The notes under the pieces: model-generated
Told to the model about the DNA's origin: nothing
Database searches by the model: none
Seen by the model: the letters and a program-made list of their open reading frames with translations, nothing else
Made by a program: the position numbers and the translations under genes
Source: Thoreauomyces humboldtii
Lineage: Eukaryota > Chytridiomycota > Chytridiomycetes > Spizellomycetales > Powellomycetaceae
Length of the DNA stretch: 18,882 bases
Direction: 5' to 3'
Assembly (NCBI GenBank): GCA_027596035.1
Contig: JADGJA010000434.1
Coordinates: forward strand, 1-18,882
In this document: in pieces, positions 18,675 through 18,882 of the stretch
Position numbering within the stretch: position 1 is the stretch's first letter
How the letters are laid out: every line of letters starts with the position of its first letter

Positions 18675-18882
18675 GATGGAGGAGAGGTGAAACGGAAAGC
18701 TCGCGACCTGGAGGGCCAAGTTGGGAGCGATGTCCTAGACGATGCCAGCTGTACTTATTGCGCCTTTCGTTTTTTTTTGGTTTGGACATATCGATTATAA
18801 TGACATACATTTGAGTCACCAAAGTAAGTGACGGCCAAAGTAAGTGTAGAGTAGCGCTAACTACCCCGGAGGTATTCTACCT
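18675..18882. other. 3' region with T run and short direct repeat
   Basis: A T9 run lies at 18770-18778, followed by AT-rich sequence (CGATTATAATGACATACA), which is compatible with 3'-end formation of the gene ending at 18674. CCAAAGTAAGTG occurs twice, at 18819-18830 and 18835-18846. No gene is visible before the window ends. Confidence 0.45.

Noticed and set aside
1..18882. A multi-gene defence, toxin or secondary-metabolite system
   Set aside because: The genes are unrelated by domain content apart from two trafficking proteins; no enzyme set, toxin pair or mobile-element machinery is visible.

Overview
The window looks like nuclear DNA of a fungus. Evidence: short spliceosomal introns of 54-92 nt with GT..AG ends in several genes, an intron-less tRNA-His(GUG)-like gene, a p24-family ER-Golgi cargo receptor, a Sec7-PH Arf exchange factor of the fungal Syt1/EFA6 type, a GPI-anchored Ser/Thr/Pro-rich secreted protein, and long disordered protein segments. 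The phylum cannot be fixed from the sequence alone. I see no bacterial-type operon, CRISPR array, phage or transposase. The start codons used here are ATG; several longer open frames begin at TTG or GTG and were shortened accordingly.

Layout, left to right. (1) 1-200 is one imperfect palindrome with arms of about 97 bp, cut by the window edge, just upstream of a gene for a disordered protein (334-1494, +). (2) 2159-3133 (-) is an Erv25/TMED10-like p24 protein in four exons; its last coding exon is 12 nt and supplies the dilysine ER-retrieval signal. (3) 3134-5088 has no protein gene that I can support. It holds two truncated tRNA-His-like copies in tandem, one near-complete tRNA-His(GUG), a small 10-bp tandem repeat and the presumed promoter of the next gene. 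(4) 5089-9772 (+) is an eight-exon Arf-GEF of about 1404 aa. (5) 9773-10197 is the gap between convergent genes. (6) 10198-16863 (-) holds three genes in a row on the minus strand: a large protein with a coiled coil and a Cys/His cluster, with three copies of a YMDDLP motif; an acidic unknown protein; and a secreted, probably GPI-anchored protein. (7) 16864-17498 is a divergent promoter region with a palindromic Gcn4/AP-1-type site and two ACGCGT (MCB-type) sites, leading into a basic disordered protein (17499-18674, +).

Functionally, two genes belong to the early secretory and Arf trafficking pathway (the p24 receptor and the Arf-GEF) and a third encodes a likely GPI-anchored surface protein, a cargo class that p24 proteins are known to help export. 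That link is by pathway only; nothing in the sequence shows co-regulation. I did not find a convincing new multi-gene system. The most unusual items are the palindrome at the left edge, the splice-dependent retrieval signal of the p24 gene, the tRNA-His copies with an odd first base pair, and the large minus-strand protein with repeated motifs.
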